A stretch of 64,000 bases of DNA from Dyella sp. OK004 (GCF_900114495.1 NZ_FOZI01000005.1:62001-126000), one strand, 5' to 3'. Positions 11,985-21,714 are shown, counted from the stretch's first letter. The notes: generated by a model from the sequence alone, not told the origin. Made by a program: numbers and translations.

Positions 11985-12083
11985 TGTTGAATCTCCTTTG
12001 CCGTGGAATGCCGTTTGGCGGGCGTATTAATAACGCTTTCGCGGAATTTGCGCCACATCTTTATTTAACAAGGCCGCCCCCGG

Positions 12084-12111
12084 TTATCCCCCTTTCATCG
12101 GCGGGGGATAA
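12084..12111 (-). terminator. Hairpin downstream of the thiolase gene
   Basis: TTATCCCCC and GGGGGATAA form a 9-base stem around a 10-base loop, 18 bases past the thiolase stop on the minus strand. There is no clean T-run, so termination is likely but not certain. Confidence 0.5.
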
Positions 12112-12128
12112 GCGGTTTGGGACGATTC

Positions 12129-13313
12129 TCAGTCGATGCATTCCACCGCGATGGCGGTGGCTTCGCCGCCGCCGATGCACAGGGAGGCGATGCCGCGCTT
12201 CAGGCCGCGTACCTTCAGGGCGTTAAGCAGGGTCACCACCAGACGGCTGCCGCTGGCGCCGATTGGATGGCCGAGAGCGCAGGCACCGCCGTTGACGTTG
12301 AGCTTGTCGTGCGGGATGCCCAGCTCGCGCATCGGTGCCATGGCCACCACGGCGAAGGCCTCGTTGATCTCGAACAGATCCACGTCCTCAACCTTCCAGC
12401 CGGCCTTGTCCAGCACCTTCTTGAGGGCGCTGACCGGGGCGGTGGTGAACCACTCCGGTTCCTGCGAGTGGGTGGCGTGGGCCACGATGCGGGCCAGCGG
12501 CTTGATGCCACGCGCTTTGGCGTCGTCGGCCGAGAGCAGCACCACAGCTGCGGCACCGTCGGAAATGCTTGAAGAACTTGCGGCAGTGATGGTGCCGTTC
12601 TCCTTGCGGAAGGCCGGCTTCAGCGTCGGGACCTTGGCGATGTCGGAGCGGCCGGGCTGCTCGTCGGTATCCACCTTCACCTCGCCCTTGCGGCCGACCA
12701 CGGTGACCGGAACGATCTCGCCGGCGAAGGCACCGTTCTGCTGCGCGGCCTGGGCGCGCTTGACCGACTCGATGGCGAACGCGTCCTGCTCCTCGCGGGT
12801 GAAGTGGTACTTGTCAGCGCACAGCTCGCCGAACACGCCCATGGCCTTGCCGTCGTATGGATTGGTCAGGCCGTCCCAGGCCATGTGGTCGACCAGCTGG
12901 CCGTCGCCGTAGCGGATGCCGGTGCGGGCGTTGACCATGTGCGGTGCATTGGTCATCGACTCCATGCCGCCGGCCACCACGATGGCGGCCGAGCCGGCCT
13001 TGATCAGGTCGTGGCCGATCATGATGGTCTTCATGCCCGAGCCGCACACCTTATTGACAGTGGTGCAACCGGCGGCGGGCGGCAGCCCGGCTTGCAACGC
13101 GGCCTGGCGGGCCGGTGCCTGGCCGAGGTTGGCGGGCAGCACGCAGCCCATCAATACTTCCTGGACATCCTGTGCGGCGACCCCCGCCTGTTCCAGCGCC
13201 GCCCGGATGGCCGTGGCGCCCAGCGTGGGCGAAGGCACACCGGTGAACTGGCCGAGGAAAGAGCCGATGGCGGTGCGCTTGGCACCGGCGATAACAACAC
13301 TGACGTCCGACAT
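12129..13313 (-). CDS. Acetyl-CoA C-acetyltransferase (thiolase)
   Basis: A 394-residue degradative/biosynthetic thiolase that interconverts two acetyl-CoA and acetoacetyl-CoA. The acylated nucleophile is Cys90 in NKVCGSGMK; NVNGGACALGHPIGASG gives the catalytic His349, and CIGGGEATA near the C-terminus gives the second catalytic Cys379. The motif set is that of the AtoB/PhaA subgroup. In this neighbourhood it would use acetoacetyl-CoA derived from the acetoacetate released by LiuE, but no acetoacetate CoA-transferase or synthetase gene is visible, so the link is inferred. The start ATG 13313 has a GGAG ribosome binding site 8 bases upstream. It is followed by a hairpin. Confidence 0.93.
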   Translation of the reverse strand: MSDVSVVIAGAKRTAIGSFLGQFTGVPSPTLGATAIRAALEQAGVAAQDVQEVLMGCVLPANLGQAPARQAALQAGLPPAAGCTTVNKVCGSGMKTIMIGHDLIKAGSAAIVVAGGMESMTNAPHMVNARTGIRYGDGQLVDHMAWDGLTNPYDGKAMGVFGELCADKYHFTREEQDAFAIESVKRAQAAQQNGAFAGEIVPVTVVGRKGEVKVDTDEQPGRSDIAKVPTLKPAFRKENGTITAASSSSISDGAAAVVLLSADDAKARGIKPLARIVAHATHSQEPEWFTTAPVSALKKVLDKAGWKVEDVDLFEINEAFAVVAMAPMRELGIPHDKLNVNGGACALGHPIGASGSRLVVTLLNALKVRGLKRGIASLCIGGGEATAIAVECID

Positions 13314-13522
13314 GGGGATCTCCGCAAAGGACTTGTGGGCGTGGGTACCCGGTAGCTAACCGGCGGATTATCGCAGCCGCCTACCACTGCCGGCAAACCG
13401 CTGGCGATGCACAGGTTTTACGACATACCGCGCAGCTAGTTACGCCAGCGTTGTGCGACCATAAATACCCATGAGGCCGGCAAGTATCTACAGGGAGCCG
13501 GGCAACGCGAGGGGATGCGAGC

Positions 13523-16336
13523 ATGATCACGGGGATGCTGTATTTGAAGCGCCGCGAAGCGGCTGTTGCCATTGTCATGGCATTGAGTCTGAGTGCCTGC
13601 GGGGGAGGTGGCGGCAACAGCAATGTCAGAGCCAGCACGTCGCCCGCTCCACCACCGGTCACGCCCTCAGCACCGCCGCCGCCCACTACGGCGCAGCCGC
13701 CGGGCGATGCGCAGCTCAGCCTTACTAATACGTATGCCGCGCATAACCAGGGCTACACCGGGCAGGGCGTCACTATCGGCGTAGTCGACAGTGGCGTGAT
13801 GCGCAATCACCCGGCGCTGGCCGGACGGGTGCTGAAGGATCTGATCTATGTGGATCCGACGACCAATAATACGGCGGTCGACGACGTAGTCGGCCATGGC
13901 ACCTGGGTATCCCAGATCGCCGCCGGCCAGACCTACGCGCAGTTTTCTGGCGGCATCGCGCCCGGTGCGAGCCTGATCTCGGCACGCATCATCAGCGACG
14001 TCGCGCCGAAGGACGATGGTTCTGGCATGGGCAACCAGGTCACCACGGCCGACCCGCTCGGTCAGATCAATGACGACCTGATCGCCAACGGCGTCAAGGT
14101 GATGAACAACTCCTGGGGCGGTCTGTATTGGAGTGCCACTGCCACGGCGACCACTCAGAGTTTCCACGACGCCTATAACAAGTTCATCAATAACTGGGGC
14201 GGCCTGGTGGTATTCGCCGCGGGCAACGACTCCAAAGCCAATCCAAGCGACGTGGCCGCCTTGCCGAGCCGCGCGCCGGACCTCGCCCGTGGCTGGCTCG
14301 CCGTGGTCGCGGTGGACAGCAATAATCCCAGTCAGCTGGCGAGTTATTCCAACGCTTGTGGTATCGCCATGAACTATTGCCTGGCGGCGCCGGGCGACGT
14401 CATAGTCAGTGACAAGAACGCGCCGGCCGACACGCGGTACTGGGTGGTCAAGGGCACCTCGTTCGCGGCGCCGCAAGTCTCCGGCGCAGCTGCGCTGGTG
14501 TGGCAGGCCTATCCGTATTTCAGCAATGACCTGGTGCGGCAGACCCTGCTCGGCACTGCCACCGATATCGGTGCGGCCGGACCGGATGCGGTGTTTGGCT
14601 ACGGCCTGCTCAACGTCGGCAAGGCGGTGAACGGCCCGGCAAAGTTCGACTGGGGCGATGTCACGGTGAACTTCAGCGGCAGCTCCAACTGGAACAACGC
14701 GATCTCCGGCGCCGGCGGCCTGATCAAGCAGGGTAGCGGCACGCTCAACCTCACTCAGCCGGCCAGCTTTACCGGACTGACTCAGGTGCAGGCCGGCGTG
14801 CTCACCGCCAAGGCGCTGGCATCCAGCGTCAATATCAGTGCAGGCGGCACATTGAGTGATACGCCAAGCATCGGCGGCAGCGTGAGCAATGCCGGTGTGC
14901 TGACAGTGCGTGGCGGCGACGTCGCCGTGGGCGGCAACTACAACCAGAACGGCGCGGGTCGGCTGGCGCTTGAACTCGGTTCGGCACTGCGCGTAACGGG
15001 CGCGGCCAGTCTTACCGGTGGCGATCTGTACGTGATCGGTGCGGGCTCCACTTACCAGGTCAACTCGCACACCAATGTGCTGGTAGCGAACGGTGGGTTG
15101 ACCGGGACTTTCTCCGCCTTGAACAAAGCCTCCAACGTTCTCCTCACCGCCACACTCAATTACGACGCCAGCAGTGCGTGGCTCAACGTGCAGCAGGTGC
15201 AGGTGACGGCTGTGCAGGGCATGAGTTATACCGCCGCCTCGATGGGCGCGGCGCAGCGCGTCGATACCGCCTTCGGGCAGATCAACACACAGCTGACGCA
15301 AGGGGCCGCCAGCGGCCAGCCGGTATCCGCAAGCTTTATCGAAGGCGCGGCGAAGTTGCAGCAATCTCCCTCGGTGGCAGCAGCACAGCAATCACTGGAG
15401 AGTCTGTCGGGTCAGTTGCATGCGGCCAGTGCGGCGATGACGTTGCAGGCGATCGACGCCGGCACGCGCGCGCTATCCGATCGCTTTGATCAACTGCTTA
15501 ACGCACCCGTCGGTGGTGGCTGGGCGCAAGGGTTGGGGTATCAGGGCGCGATGGCGCGCAACGGTTACGGCAATGTCGGCCTCGATCTCAGCGGCTGGAT
15601 GGTGGGGCAGGATCATCGCCTGGGCGGCAACGGCATCGCTGGCTACGCGGTAAGTCAGGTGCAAGGCCTCGGACGTCTCACCGATAGCGCCGACCAGGGA
15701 CGCAGCCGCGCGGTGGAAGGCATGGCGTACGGCGGTGTGATCCGCAATGCGTGGTATGCGATGGGGCGCCTCGGTGTAGGCGACTACCAGGAGAACATGC
15801 GTCGCTATCTGCGTCTTGGCAGCCAGTCGAGCGCGGTCGCCAGCGACAACCATGGACGCTACGGCGTCGCCTACGGCGAAAGCGGTTACCGCTGGTCGCT
15901 CGGCGGCATGCAGCTGATCCCTTACGTGAATCTGCAATACACCCGTATCCAGCGCGATGGATTCAATGAGCTGGGTGGCGATGGTTTTGGGCTGAAGGCC
16001 AGCGCGCAGACCATCGAACGCTGGCAGGCCGGTGCCGGCCTGCGTGCCTCGCAGCGCTGGTCATTGGCGAGCGGCGGCAGTATCGGCCTGCAGGCAAGGC
16101 TGCTATGGCAGCAAGCTTTTGCGACTCGCGGCGATGTGTTCGATGCGAGCTTTAGCGGATTGAACCAGTGGGCGCCGCTGGGCGGCATCGGACTGGCGCG
16201 TTACTCGGGGATCGTGGGCACGGCGCTGGACTGGCGGTTCTCGTCCCGCGCCAGTTTGCAGATCGGTTACGACCAGTACTTCGGTCAACGCGATCAAGCC
16301 AAGATGGCAACACTGGCTTATCAATACACCTGGTGA
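13523..16336 (+). CDS. Lipidated subtilisin-family autotransporter protease (NalP/SphB1-like)
   Basis: A 937-residue type Va secreted protease. The N-terminus has a hydrophobic signal with lipobox Leu-Ser-Ala-Cys26, followed by a Gly5 tract and a Pro-rich linker (about 40-60), as in NalP and SphB1, which stay surface-tethered for a time through a lipid. The peptidase S8 domain spans about 72-370 with Asp89 (VVDSG), His125 (GHGTWV) and Ser313 (GTSFAAP) all intact. A passenger stalk with GxGGLxKxGxGTLxL-type repeats follows (about 385-640), then a 12-strand beta-barrel autotransporter domain ending in the outer-membrane signature Tyr-Thr-Trp. Likely substrates are other surface or secreted proteins. 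A GAGGGGA site supports the ATG at 13523, and its stop lies within a hairpin. Confidence 0.93.
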   Translation: MITGMLYLKRREAAVAIVMALSLSACGGGGGNSNVRASTSPAPPPVTPSAPPPPTTAQPPGDAQLSLTNTYAAHNQGYTGQGVTIGVVDSGVMRNHPALAGRVLKDLIYVDPTTNNTAVDDVVGHGTWVSQIAAGQTYAQFSGGIAPGASLISARIISDVAPKDDGSGMGNQVTTADPLGQINDDLIANGVKVMNNSWGGLYWSATATATTQSFHDAYNKFINNWGGLVVFAAGNDSKANPSDVAALPSRAPDLARGWLAVVAVDSNNPSQLASYSNACGIAMNYCLAAPGDVIVSDKNAPADTRYWVVKGTSFAAPQVSGAAALVWQAYPYFSNDLVRQTLLGTATDIGAAGPDAVFGYGLLNVGKAVNGPAKFDWGDVTVNFSGSSNWNNAISGAGGLIKQGSGTLNLTQPASFTGLTQVQAGVLTAKALASSVNISAGGTLSDTPSIGGSVSNAGVLTVRGGDVAVGGNYNQNGAGRLALELGSALRVTGAASLTGGDLYVIGAGSTYQVNSHTNVLVANGGLTGTFSALNKASNVLLTATLNYDASSAWLNVQQVQVTAVQGMSYTAASMGAAQRVDTAFGQINTQLTQGAASGQPVSASFIEGAAKLQQSPSVAAAQQSLESLSGQLHAASAAMTLQAIDAGTRALSDRFDQLLNAPVGGGWAQGLGYQGAMARNGYGNVGLDLSGWMVGQDHRLGGNGIAGYAVSQVQGLGRLTDSADQGRSRAVEGMAYGGVIRNAWYAMGRLGVGDYQENMRRYLRLGSQSSAVASDNHGRYGVAYGESGYRWSLGGMQLIPYVNLQYTRIQRDGFNELGGDGFGLKASAQTIERWQAGAGLRASQRWSLASGGSIGLQARLLWQQAFATRGDVFDASFSGLNQWAPLGGIGLARYSGIVGTALDWRFSSRASLQIGYDQYFGQRDQAKMATLAYQYTW

Positions 16337-16348
16337 GATTCACCAGGT
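16328..16348 (+). terminator. Hairpin overlapping the autotransporter stop codon
   Basis: ACCTGGTGA-GAT-TCACCAGGT is a perfect 9-base stem with a 3-base loop, followed by the pyrimidine tract TCTTCGTTC. The stop TGA is inside the left arm. It is probably a terminator, although the T-run is imperfect. The 16349-16489 stretch holds one more small palindrome (16418-16437) and no gene. Confidence 0.55.
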
Positions 16349-16489
16349 TCTTCGTTCGCCAAGAAGCGATGCGATCGGTACAGGAGTCATTCCTGTTGTG
16401 CGGTTTATGAAGGGAGCGCGGTGCTGCTAAGCACCGCCAAAGACATAGCGGTGACGATACTTACCATGTATCACCACCCGTAGCGTTGG

Positions 16490-17689
16490 GTGGGTCCCGC
16501 GTGCATGGATGCAATGTTAGTAAACCATTGCACAGCCGGTGACTTCTTGAGTGTCTCTTTTGATCGTGCTGGCAAGGAAGCCATACCGCGAAAAGGAATT
16601 TATCGCATCCTCGTATGCCGTCCGAACCACCGGCTGGGCAATACCATTCTGCTTACGCCTCTGATCGAGGAGCTCGAGAGTCTTTATCGGGGCGCCGAGA
16701 TCGATATCGTCGCGGAAGGTGGTATCGCCGCCGACGTGTTTTCTGCGTTCCCGAGGGTCAATCACATTTACTGCCTGCCGAAGCGCGGGTTCAAACATCC
16801 CTGGTCTTTTCTGTCGATGCTCCTGCAGGTGCGCAGGACGCGTTACGACCTGATCATCGATCCCTGCGGGGGATCTAATTTCAGTCGCGTGCTGACCCGC
16901 TTCTTCAAGGGACAATACAAGCTTGGGTTTGGTGATCCTGTCACGCATCCGGGTTTGACGCATCTGGTGTCGAACTCAGTGGCGATGCGGCACATGGCCA
17001 AGCGTCCGGTAAACCTCCTTCGCTGGGGCATGCCGCCCCAAGCGCAGGATGCGGAGCATTTCTTCCCGCTGGATATCCGTCTGACCGACAGCGAACGCGC
17101 GCTAGGCCGGTCGCTGCTCCATGATTTGTTGGCGACGTATCCCAAGGCGGAAACGGGCCCCGTGATCGGTATTTTCGCCAACGCGACAGGCGCCAAGCGC
17201 TATCCAGCCGCATGGTGGAACGACTTCATCCGCGCGCTCAAGGAGGCCTGTCCGGATAGCCGCATCATCGAGATCATTCCCATGCACGGGAAATCGATGT
17301 TGGGCTCCGAATGGCCTGGCTACTACTCGTCGAACATTCGGCGTATGGGGGCGGTGATGGCTGGTGTGGATTTGATGATTAGCGCGGACTGCGGTGTGAT
17401 GCATCTCGCCGTCGCCTCCAAGGTGCCCACCGTTGGCATGTTCTGCGTGACGGATGCATCGGTCTACGAGCCCTACGGTCCGGGAAACAACCCGCTGCTA
17501 ACCCAAGGGCTGACAGCCGCGGAAGCAGCTGGACGTGTCGTGCAGGTTTATCGGAACGTATTGGTTGGTTCTGCCGACGCACAGCCCGGATTGGCGGTAG
17601 CGATGCCGAGCGATGATGCGAAGGATAATGTTGGGCAGACGGATGGCGGGCCGGTATCGTGTTCCAGTCAAGTCACCAAGTCTCATTGA
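16490..17689 (+). CDS. Glycosyltransferase family 9 (LPS heptosyltransferase-like)
   Basis: A GT9 protein of up to 399 residues. The N-terminal Rossmann half begins near residue 36 with RILVCRPNHRLGNTILLTPL, the family signature, and continues with a DLIIDPCGGSNFSR loop. The C-terminal half starts at PVIGIFANATGAKRYP and has the nucleotide-sugar binding end MISADCGVMHLAVASKVPTVGMF. This matches ADP-heptose transferases of the LPS core, cytosolic and membrane-associated, but donor and acceptor cannot be read. GTG 16490, ATG 16505 and ATG 16514 are all possible starts and none has a good ribosome binding site; the first about 35 residues are of doubtful value. The next gene is a membrane glycosyltransferase, which suggests joint surface-glycan work. 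Confidence 0.85.
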   Translation: MGPACMDAMLVNHCTAGDFLSVSFDRAGKEAIPRKGIYRILVCRPNHRLGNTILLTPLIEELESLYRGAEIDIVAEGGIAADVFSAFPRVNHIYCLPKRGFKHPWSFLSMLLQVRRTRYDLIIDPCGGSNFSRVLTRFFKGQYKLGFGDPVTHPGLTHLVSNSVAMRHMAKRPVNLLRWGMPPQAQDAEHFFPLDIRLTDSERALGRSLLHDLLATYPKAETGPVIGIFANATGAKRYPAAWWNDFIRALKEACPDSRIIEIIPMHGKSMLGSEWPGYYSSNIRRMGAVMAGVDLMISADCGVMHLAVASKVPTVGMFCVTDASVYEPYGPGNNPLLTQGLTAAEAAGRVVQVYRNVLVGSADAQPGLAVAMPSDDAKDNVGQTDGGPVSCSSQVTKSH

Positions 17690-17869
17690 TTCGCGACCCC
17701 GTGTGATCGATAGCGCGAAGTTTTTTTTCAGGGGTGGCTCCCGCTTCCTCGCAGAGGCTTGGTTGCGCGTTGCGATGGTTGAAACCAGAGCTGCGACCGG
17801 CTCAGTCGTGTCTTCGTTAGACGCGCCGGATACCATCGGTGCGAGTGGTTCGAACGCTGGCTGGCCTGC

Positions 17870-19588
17870 GTGCGTGTCACCTTCATTCAAGGGCTTGAGA
17901 TTCTCCAGGTGACATTTTTGCAAAGCCAATCCCGCCGGTGGCAATTTCCTCACGGTCGTATCGGAACGCTCGGCGCGACATGGGCGTGGTTGCCGCTATG
18001 GGTGGCGATGGCCCTGGTTGCGATGTTCCAGCATGGGCCAATGCCCATGCATTCCACCCGTGCACTGTCGGTGGCCTGGGAGATGTGGCATCGGCATAGT
18101 TTCATGGTGCCTTATCTCAATGGCGCACCGTACAGCGACAAGGTGCCCTTGCTGTTCTGGTTGATCCATCTTGGCTGGGCGGTCGGCGTCGTCAACGATG
18201 TCTGGCCGCGCTTGCTCGAAGTGGCGCTCGGCGGTACCCAGCTCGTGCTGGTGGCGACGCTGGCGCGAAGACTGTTTCCGGAGCGTCCCGAGATTGCGCG
18301 CACGACGCCGTGGGTGTTGCTGGCTTTGACCTATGGCTTTCTGTTCGGCCTGCAGATCATGTACGAAGTGTTGCTCTCGGTCTGTGTGCTTGCTGCCCTG
18401 CTGGCTCTGGTGCCGAGTCCGCGCAGGGAGGCGCCTCGTTTCGCCTGGTTTGCGTTGGCGATGGGGTTGGGCTTGTTGGCGAAAGGGCCGGTCATGCTGC
18501 TGCATGTGGCCTTTCCCTGGCTGCTTGGTCCGCTTTGGAGCGATTGGGCACAACGCGAGCGCCGCCGCTGGTACGGGCAGGGGGCGCTGGCCATGCTGGC
18601 CGGCCTTGGCCTGTTGCTGGCCTGGGCGCTGACTGCGGCATGGGTGGGTGGCGAAGCCTATCGCAATCAGTTGCTGTTTCATCAGACCGCCGGGCGCGTG
18701 GTGGATGCTTTCGCGCATGCCGCGCCATTCTGGTGGTACGTGCCGCTGCTGCCAGTGCTTATCTTTCCCTTCGCGCTGTGGCCTCGGTTATGGGTGGCGG
18801 TGGGCATATTGCGGCGCCCCTTCGAACCTGGCCTGCGCTTCGTGTTCTGCTGGTTGGGGCCGGTATTGCTTGGTTTTTCGATCATCAGCGGCAAGCAGCC
18901 TTACTATCTCTTGCCCGAATACGCAGCATTCGCCCTGCTTATTGCGGCAGCGTTGTTGCTGCTGCGCCAGCGTCACCTAGCATGGGTGGACAGCGCATGG
19001 CTTGGACCATGGCCGTTGGGTTTGCTGGGGGTGGGATTCGGGCTCGCCTTGATCCTGTTGCCGTACTGGGTTCGGAGCGGCGCCATCAACAACGCCCAGC
19101 TGACGACGATCGCACCGCATAGCGCCGCCTTCGGCGTGCTTTACCTTTTGCTCGGCGCACTCTTGCTGGTGCCGGGAAAGAACGGGCTTTATCGCATTGC
19201 CTGCGCCGGCTTGATCGGCGTGGTCGCGGCGAACGGTCTGTTCACTCTGACCCTGTGGCCCGCGTACGACTTTGCTCATGTCGCGACCTTGATCGGCAAC
19301 GCCGAGCGCCACGGCCAGCCGGTAGCGAACATTGGCTCGAACGATGGCCAGTTCAACTTCCTCGGGCGTCTGACCCGGCCCATCACACCGCTGCGCGGCG
19401 AGCCGGCGATCAAGGCCTGGGCCGCGGCGCATCCCGATGGGTTGATCGTGACTTATCCGCGTCAGCTGACCGCTGCCGATCGCAACAACGCGGTCTACAT
19501 TCAGCCGTTTCGTGGGGTGTGGCTGACGGTGTGGCCAGCACCTGCACTGGCGGCTTCCGGGGAAGAAGGCGGTACCGCGCCGGAATAA
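17870..19588 (+). CDS. ArnT/PMT-type membrane glycosyltransferase
   Basis: A polytopic protein of up to 572 residues with about 11-12 hydrophobic helices. The first periplasmic loop contains the family pattern STRALSVAWEMWHRH followed by NGAPYSDKVPLLFWL, equivalent to the E/D-containing acceptor loop and the (Y/P)KPPL motif of ArnT and PMT (GT83/GT39) enzymes, which use polyprenyl-phosphate sugars to decorate lipid A or proteins. A short soluble C-terminal domain (about 480-560) also fits ArnT. The start is unsure: GTG 17870 or GTG 17909. It lies 180 bases after the GT9 gene, and the gap shows no other gene. Substrate is not predictable. Confidence 0.85.
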   Translation: MRVTFIQGLEILQVTFLQSQSRRWQFPHGRIGTLGATWAWLPLWVAMALVAMFQHGPMPMHSTRALSVAWEMWHRHSFMVPYLNGAPYSDKVPLLFWLIHLGWAVGVVNDVWPRLLEVALGGTQLVLVATLARRLFPERPEIARTTPWVLLALTYGFLFGLQIMYEVLLSVCVLAALLALVPSPRREAPRFAWFALAMGLGLLAKGPVMLLHVAFPWLLGPLWSDWAQRERRRWYGQGALAMLAGLGLLLAWALTAAWVGGEAYRNQLLFHQTAGRVVDAFAHAAPFWWYVPLLPVLIFPFALWPRLWVAVGILRRPFEPGLRFVFCWLGPVLLGFSIISGKQPYYLLPEYAAFALLIAAALLLLRQRHLAWVDSAWLGPWPLGLLGVGFGLALILLPYWVRSGAINNAQLTTIAPHSAAFGVLYLLLGALLLVPGKNGLYRIACAGLIGVVAANGLFTLTLWPAYDFAHVATLIGNAERHGQPVANIGSNDGQFNFLGRLTRPITPLRGEPAIKAWAAAHPDGLIVTYPRQLTAADRNNAVYIQPFRGVWLTVWPAPALAASGEEGGTAPE

Positions 19589-19597
19589 CCGGCGCGG
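19575..19597. terminator. Hairpin between the convergent glycosyltransferase and liuA genes
   Basis: CCGCGCCGG-AATAA-CCGGCGCGG is a perfect 9-base GC stem whose loop contains the stop codon of the membrane glycosyltransferase. It lies 12 bases from the liuA stop, so it could serve both convergent transcripts. No T-run is present. Confidence 0.45.
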
Positions 19598-19608
19598 CAG
19601 GTGCCGTC

Positions 19609-20766
19609 TTACGACTTGCCGTGAAACAGCTCGCGGCCAATCAGCATGCGGCGGATTTCGTTGGTGCCCGCGCCGATCTCGTAGAGCTTGGCGTCGCGCA
19701 GCAGGCGGCCGGCGGGGAACTCGTTGATATAACCGTTGCCGCCCAGCGCCTGGATCGCTTCGAGGGCGACCTTTACCGCATTCTGCGAAGCATTGAGCAA
19801 GCAGGCGGCAGGATCGATGCGCGATTTGGAGCCGCTGTCGAACTGCTGCGCCACCATATAAGCGAAGCCGCGCGATGACTGCAGCGCGGTATACATGTCG
19901 GCCACCTTGCCCTGCATCAGGCCGAAGGTGCCGATGGGCGCATTGAACTGCTTGCGCTCGCGTACGTAGGGCAGGGTGAGATCCATCGCCGCCTGCATCA
20001 GGCCGATGGGGCCGCCGGAAAGCACCAGGCGCTCGGTGTCGAGGCCGCTCATCAGCACGCGCACGCCTTCGTTCACTTCGCCCACAATGTTCTCGGCGGG
20101 AATCTCGCAATCCTCGAACACCAGCTCGCAGGTGTTGGAGCCGCGCATGCCGAGCTTGTCCAACTTCTGCGCGGTGCTGAAACCCTTCATGCCTTTCTCG
20201 ACGATGAAAGCGGTCATGCAGCGGCTGCCGGCAGGGCGCGGTGCGGTGCGCATGTACACCAGCAGCACGTCGGCGTCGGGGCCGTTGGTGATCCACATCT
20301 TGGAGCCGTTGGCGACCCACACATCGCCCTTCTGCTCGGCCTTGCAGCTCATCGAGCCGACCACGTCGGAGCCGGCGCCGGGCTCGCTCATCGCCAGCGC
20401 ACCGACGTATTCGCCGCTGCACAGTTTGGGAATGTACTTGCGGCGCTGTGCTTCGTTGCCGTTATGAAAGATGTTCTGCACGCACAGATTGGAGTGCGCA
20501 CCGTAGGACAGGCCCACCGAGCCCGAGGCGCGGGAGATTTCCTCCATCGCCACCATGTGCGCCAGGAAGCCCATGCCAGTGCCGCCGTAAGCTTCAGGAA
20601 TGGTTACGCCGAGCAGACCCATTTCGCCAAACTTGCGCCACAGGTCGGCGGGGAAAACGTTCTCATGATCGATCTGCGTGGCGCGCGGTGCGATCTCCTT
20701 TTCCGCGAAGGCATGAACGCTTTCGCGCAACAGGTCGATATCTTCACCGAGGGGGAACGGGCGCAT
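19609..20766 (-). CDS. liuA: Isovaleryl-CoA dehydrogenase
   Basis: A 385-residue FAD flavoenzyme that oxidises isovaleryl-CoA to 3-methylcrotonyl-CoA, the first acyl-CoA step of leucine degradation. The acyl-CoA dehydrogenase signature [13 protein letters not shown] lies at 123-135. Glu245 in [13 protein letters not shown] occupies the position of the catalytic base of isovaleryl-CoA dehydrogenases (helix G), unlike the C-terminal glutamate of short- and medium-chain enzymes, which is what makes the call specific. The C-terminus contains [21 protein letters not shown] use ATG 20766, which has GGAG at the right distance, instead of the TTG seven codons upstream. It is 6.3 kb from the thiolase gene, cut off from the rest of the liu group by surface-structure genes. 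Confidence 0.95.
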   Translation of the reverse strand: MRPFPLGEDIDLLRESVHAFAEKEIAPRATQIDHENVFPADLWRKFGEMGLLGVTIPEAYGGTGMGFLAHMVAMEEISRASGSVGLSYGAHSNLCVQNIFHNGNEAQRRKYIPKLCSGEYVGALAMSEPGAGSDVVGSMSCKAEQKGDVWVANGSKMWITNGPDADVLLVYMRTAPRPAGSRCMTAFIVEKGMKGFSTAQKLDKLGMRGSNTCELVFEDCEIPAENIVGEVNEGVRVLMSGLDTERLVLSGGPIGLMQAAMDLTLPYVRERKQFNAPIGTFGLMQGKVADMYTALQSSRGFAYMVAQQFDSGSKSRIDPAACLLNASQNAVKVALEAIQALGGNGYINEFPAGRLLRDAKLYEIGAGTNEIRRMLIGRELFHGKS

Positions 20767-20934
20767 CGCAGACTCCGGCAAGGGCAAGGGGGCGGGGAAT
20801 AGAAAATGGTAGCTCAGGCGGGCCGCCGGGCTTTGGCGCAGCGCATCACGGTGGGTCGGAAATCGTCTGATTGCGGATTGCCCCTGACTGGCTCAAAGTG
20901 GCGCCACATAAGCGGTAGGGGCAGTTCGGGGGCT

Positions 20935-21519
20935 ATGGATGTGAGGGGTCTTTTCGTGCTTCCGGCACTGCTCGGAGGCTTGTTCGTGTGGATGGTCCTG
21001 CGCCGACGGCAAAGCCCGGCGCCTGGGATAGATTCCGTGCTACCGATGACGCTTGAACTGGGTGGCCTGCGGCTGACCCTGCTGCAGCGTCATGCACCGG
21101 CCGCGTCGAATGCCTGGTGTCGCAATGCGTTGATGGCGGATGCCCATTGCATCGCCGAGCAACGCGAATTGCGCGCGAAGGGTGCGTTGCTTTCCGCGGT
21201 GGATCTGCAGGCCTGGCACGGCAAGTTGCCAGCATTTCTGGCGGGCGAGCGTACCGAGTTGCATCTGTGCGCCGATGGCGATTGCGTGGGGTTGTATCTG
21301 CAGCGACCGCTGCGCGATGACATGACGGCGGTGACGGTCGTACTGCTGGATCCGCAGATTTTTGCTGCGGCGGAACGCCAGGCCGATGAGTGCCGCACGC
21401 GTAACAGTGCATTGTTCCTGGTGACGCATGGACAGCTCACGCGCTTCGGTGAGGAGCTGGAACAAGCCATGCGTGGTTTTCCGGTCTATCTCGGCCACAC
21501 GGCGCGTCAAACTGCGTAA
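20935..21519 (+). CDS. Hypothetical membrane-anchored protein
   Basis: A 194-residue protein from ATG 20935, which has a GGGG sequence at about 5 bases. Residues 6-22 form one transmembrane helix followed by three arginines, so the rest is probably cytosolic by the positive-inside rule. The soluble part has several Cys (in WCRNALM, AHCIAE, HLCADGDCVG and DECRTRN) and alternating hydrophobic residues, with no family I recognise. The frame is open further upstream to 20806, but those residues look like read-through of GC-rich non-coding DNA. It is followed by the IS5-type remnant on the other strand. Confidence 0.6.
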   Translation: MDVRGLFVLPALLGGLFVWMVLRRRQSPAPGIDSVLPMTLELGGLRLTLLQRHAPAASNAWCRNALMADAHCIAEQRELRAKGALLSAVDLQAWHGKLPAFLAGERTELHLCADGDCVGLYLQRPLRDDMTAVTVVLLDPQIFAAAERQADECRTRNSALFLVTHGQLTRFGEELEQAMRGFPVYLGHTARQTA

Positions 21520-21555
21520 ACCTGCCACGTTGGAGGCCCCGACGGGCCACCCTTC

Positions 21556-21714
21556 GGACGCCGCAGTCACTTGCGCACGGCGGATGAAAATCCAGCGTCG
21601 ATTCGTGTTCGCGTGCAACGTGTAGCCGTAGTAGCTCTTGCCATGTTTCTGCGTCCAGCGCGCCTTGACATCCTTCTCCGTGTGCTTAGCGCGTGCCAAA
21701 TTTTTGAGACGTCT
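21556..21714 (-). pseudogene. Remnant of an IS5-type transposase
   Basis: On the minus strand about 53 codons read like the central part of an IS5-family DDE transposase: AKHTEKDVKARWTQKHGKSY followed by YGYTLHANTNRR and the strand IRRAQVTAAS. In intact members this segment precedes the second catalytic Asp. Here the similarity stops after TAAS and continues into unrelated sequence, and upstream of KNLAR it fades within ten codons. No terminal inverted repeats are apparent. It is a scar of a decayed element in the 398-base gap between the membrane protein and the fimbrial operon; the rest of the gap (21520-21555 and 21715-21917) shows no gene. Confidence 0.6.

Noticed and set aside
12129-13313. 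Part of a beta-oxidation fadAB pair
   Set aside because: No fadB partner is adjacent and the motifs match acetoacetyl-CoA thiolases.
13667-15391. A 574-codon open frame on the minus strand
   Set aside because: It is antisense to the autotransporter protease and has no recognisable domain.
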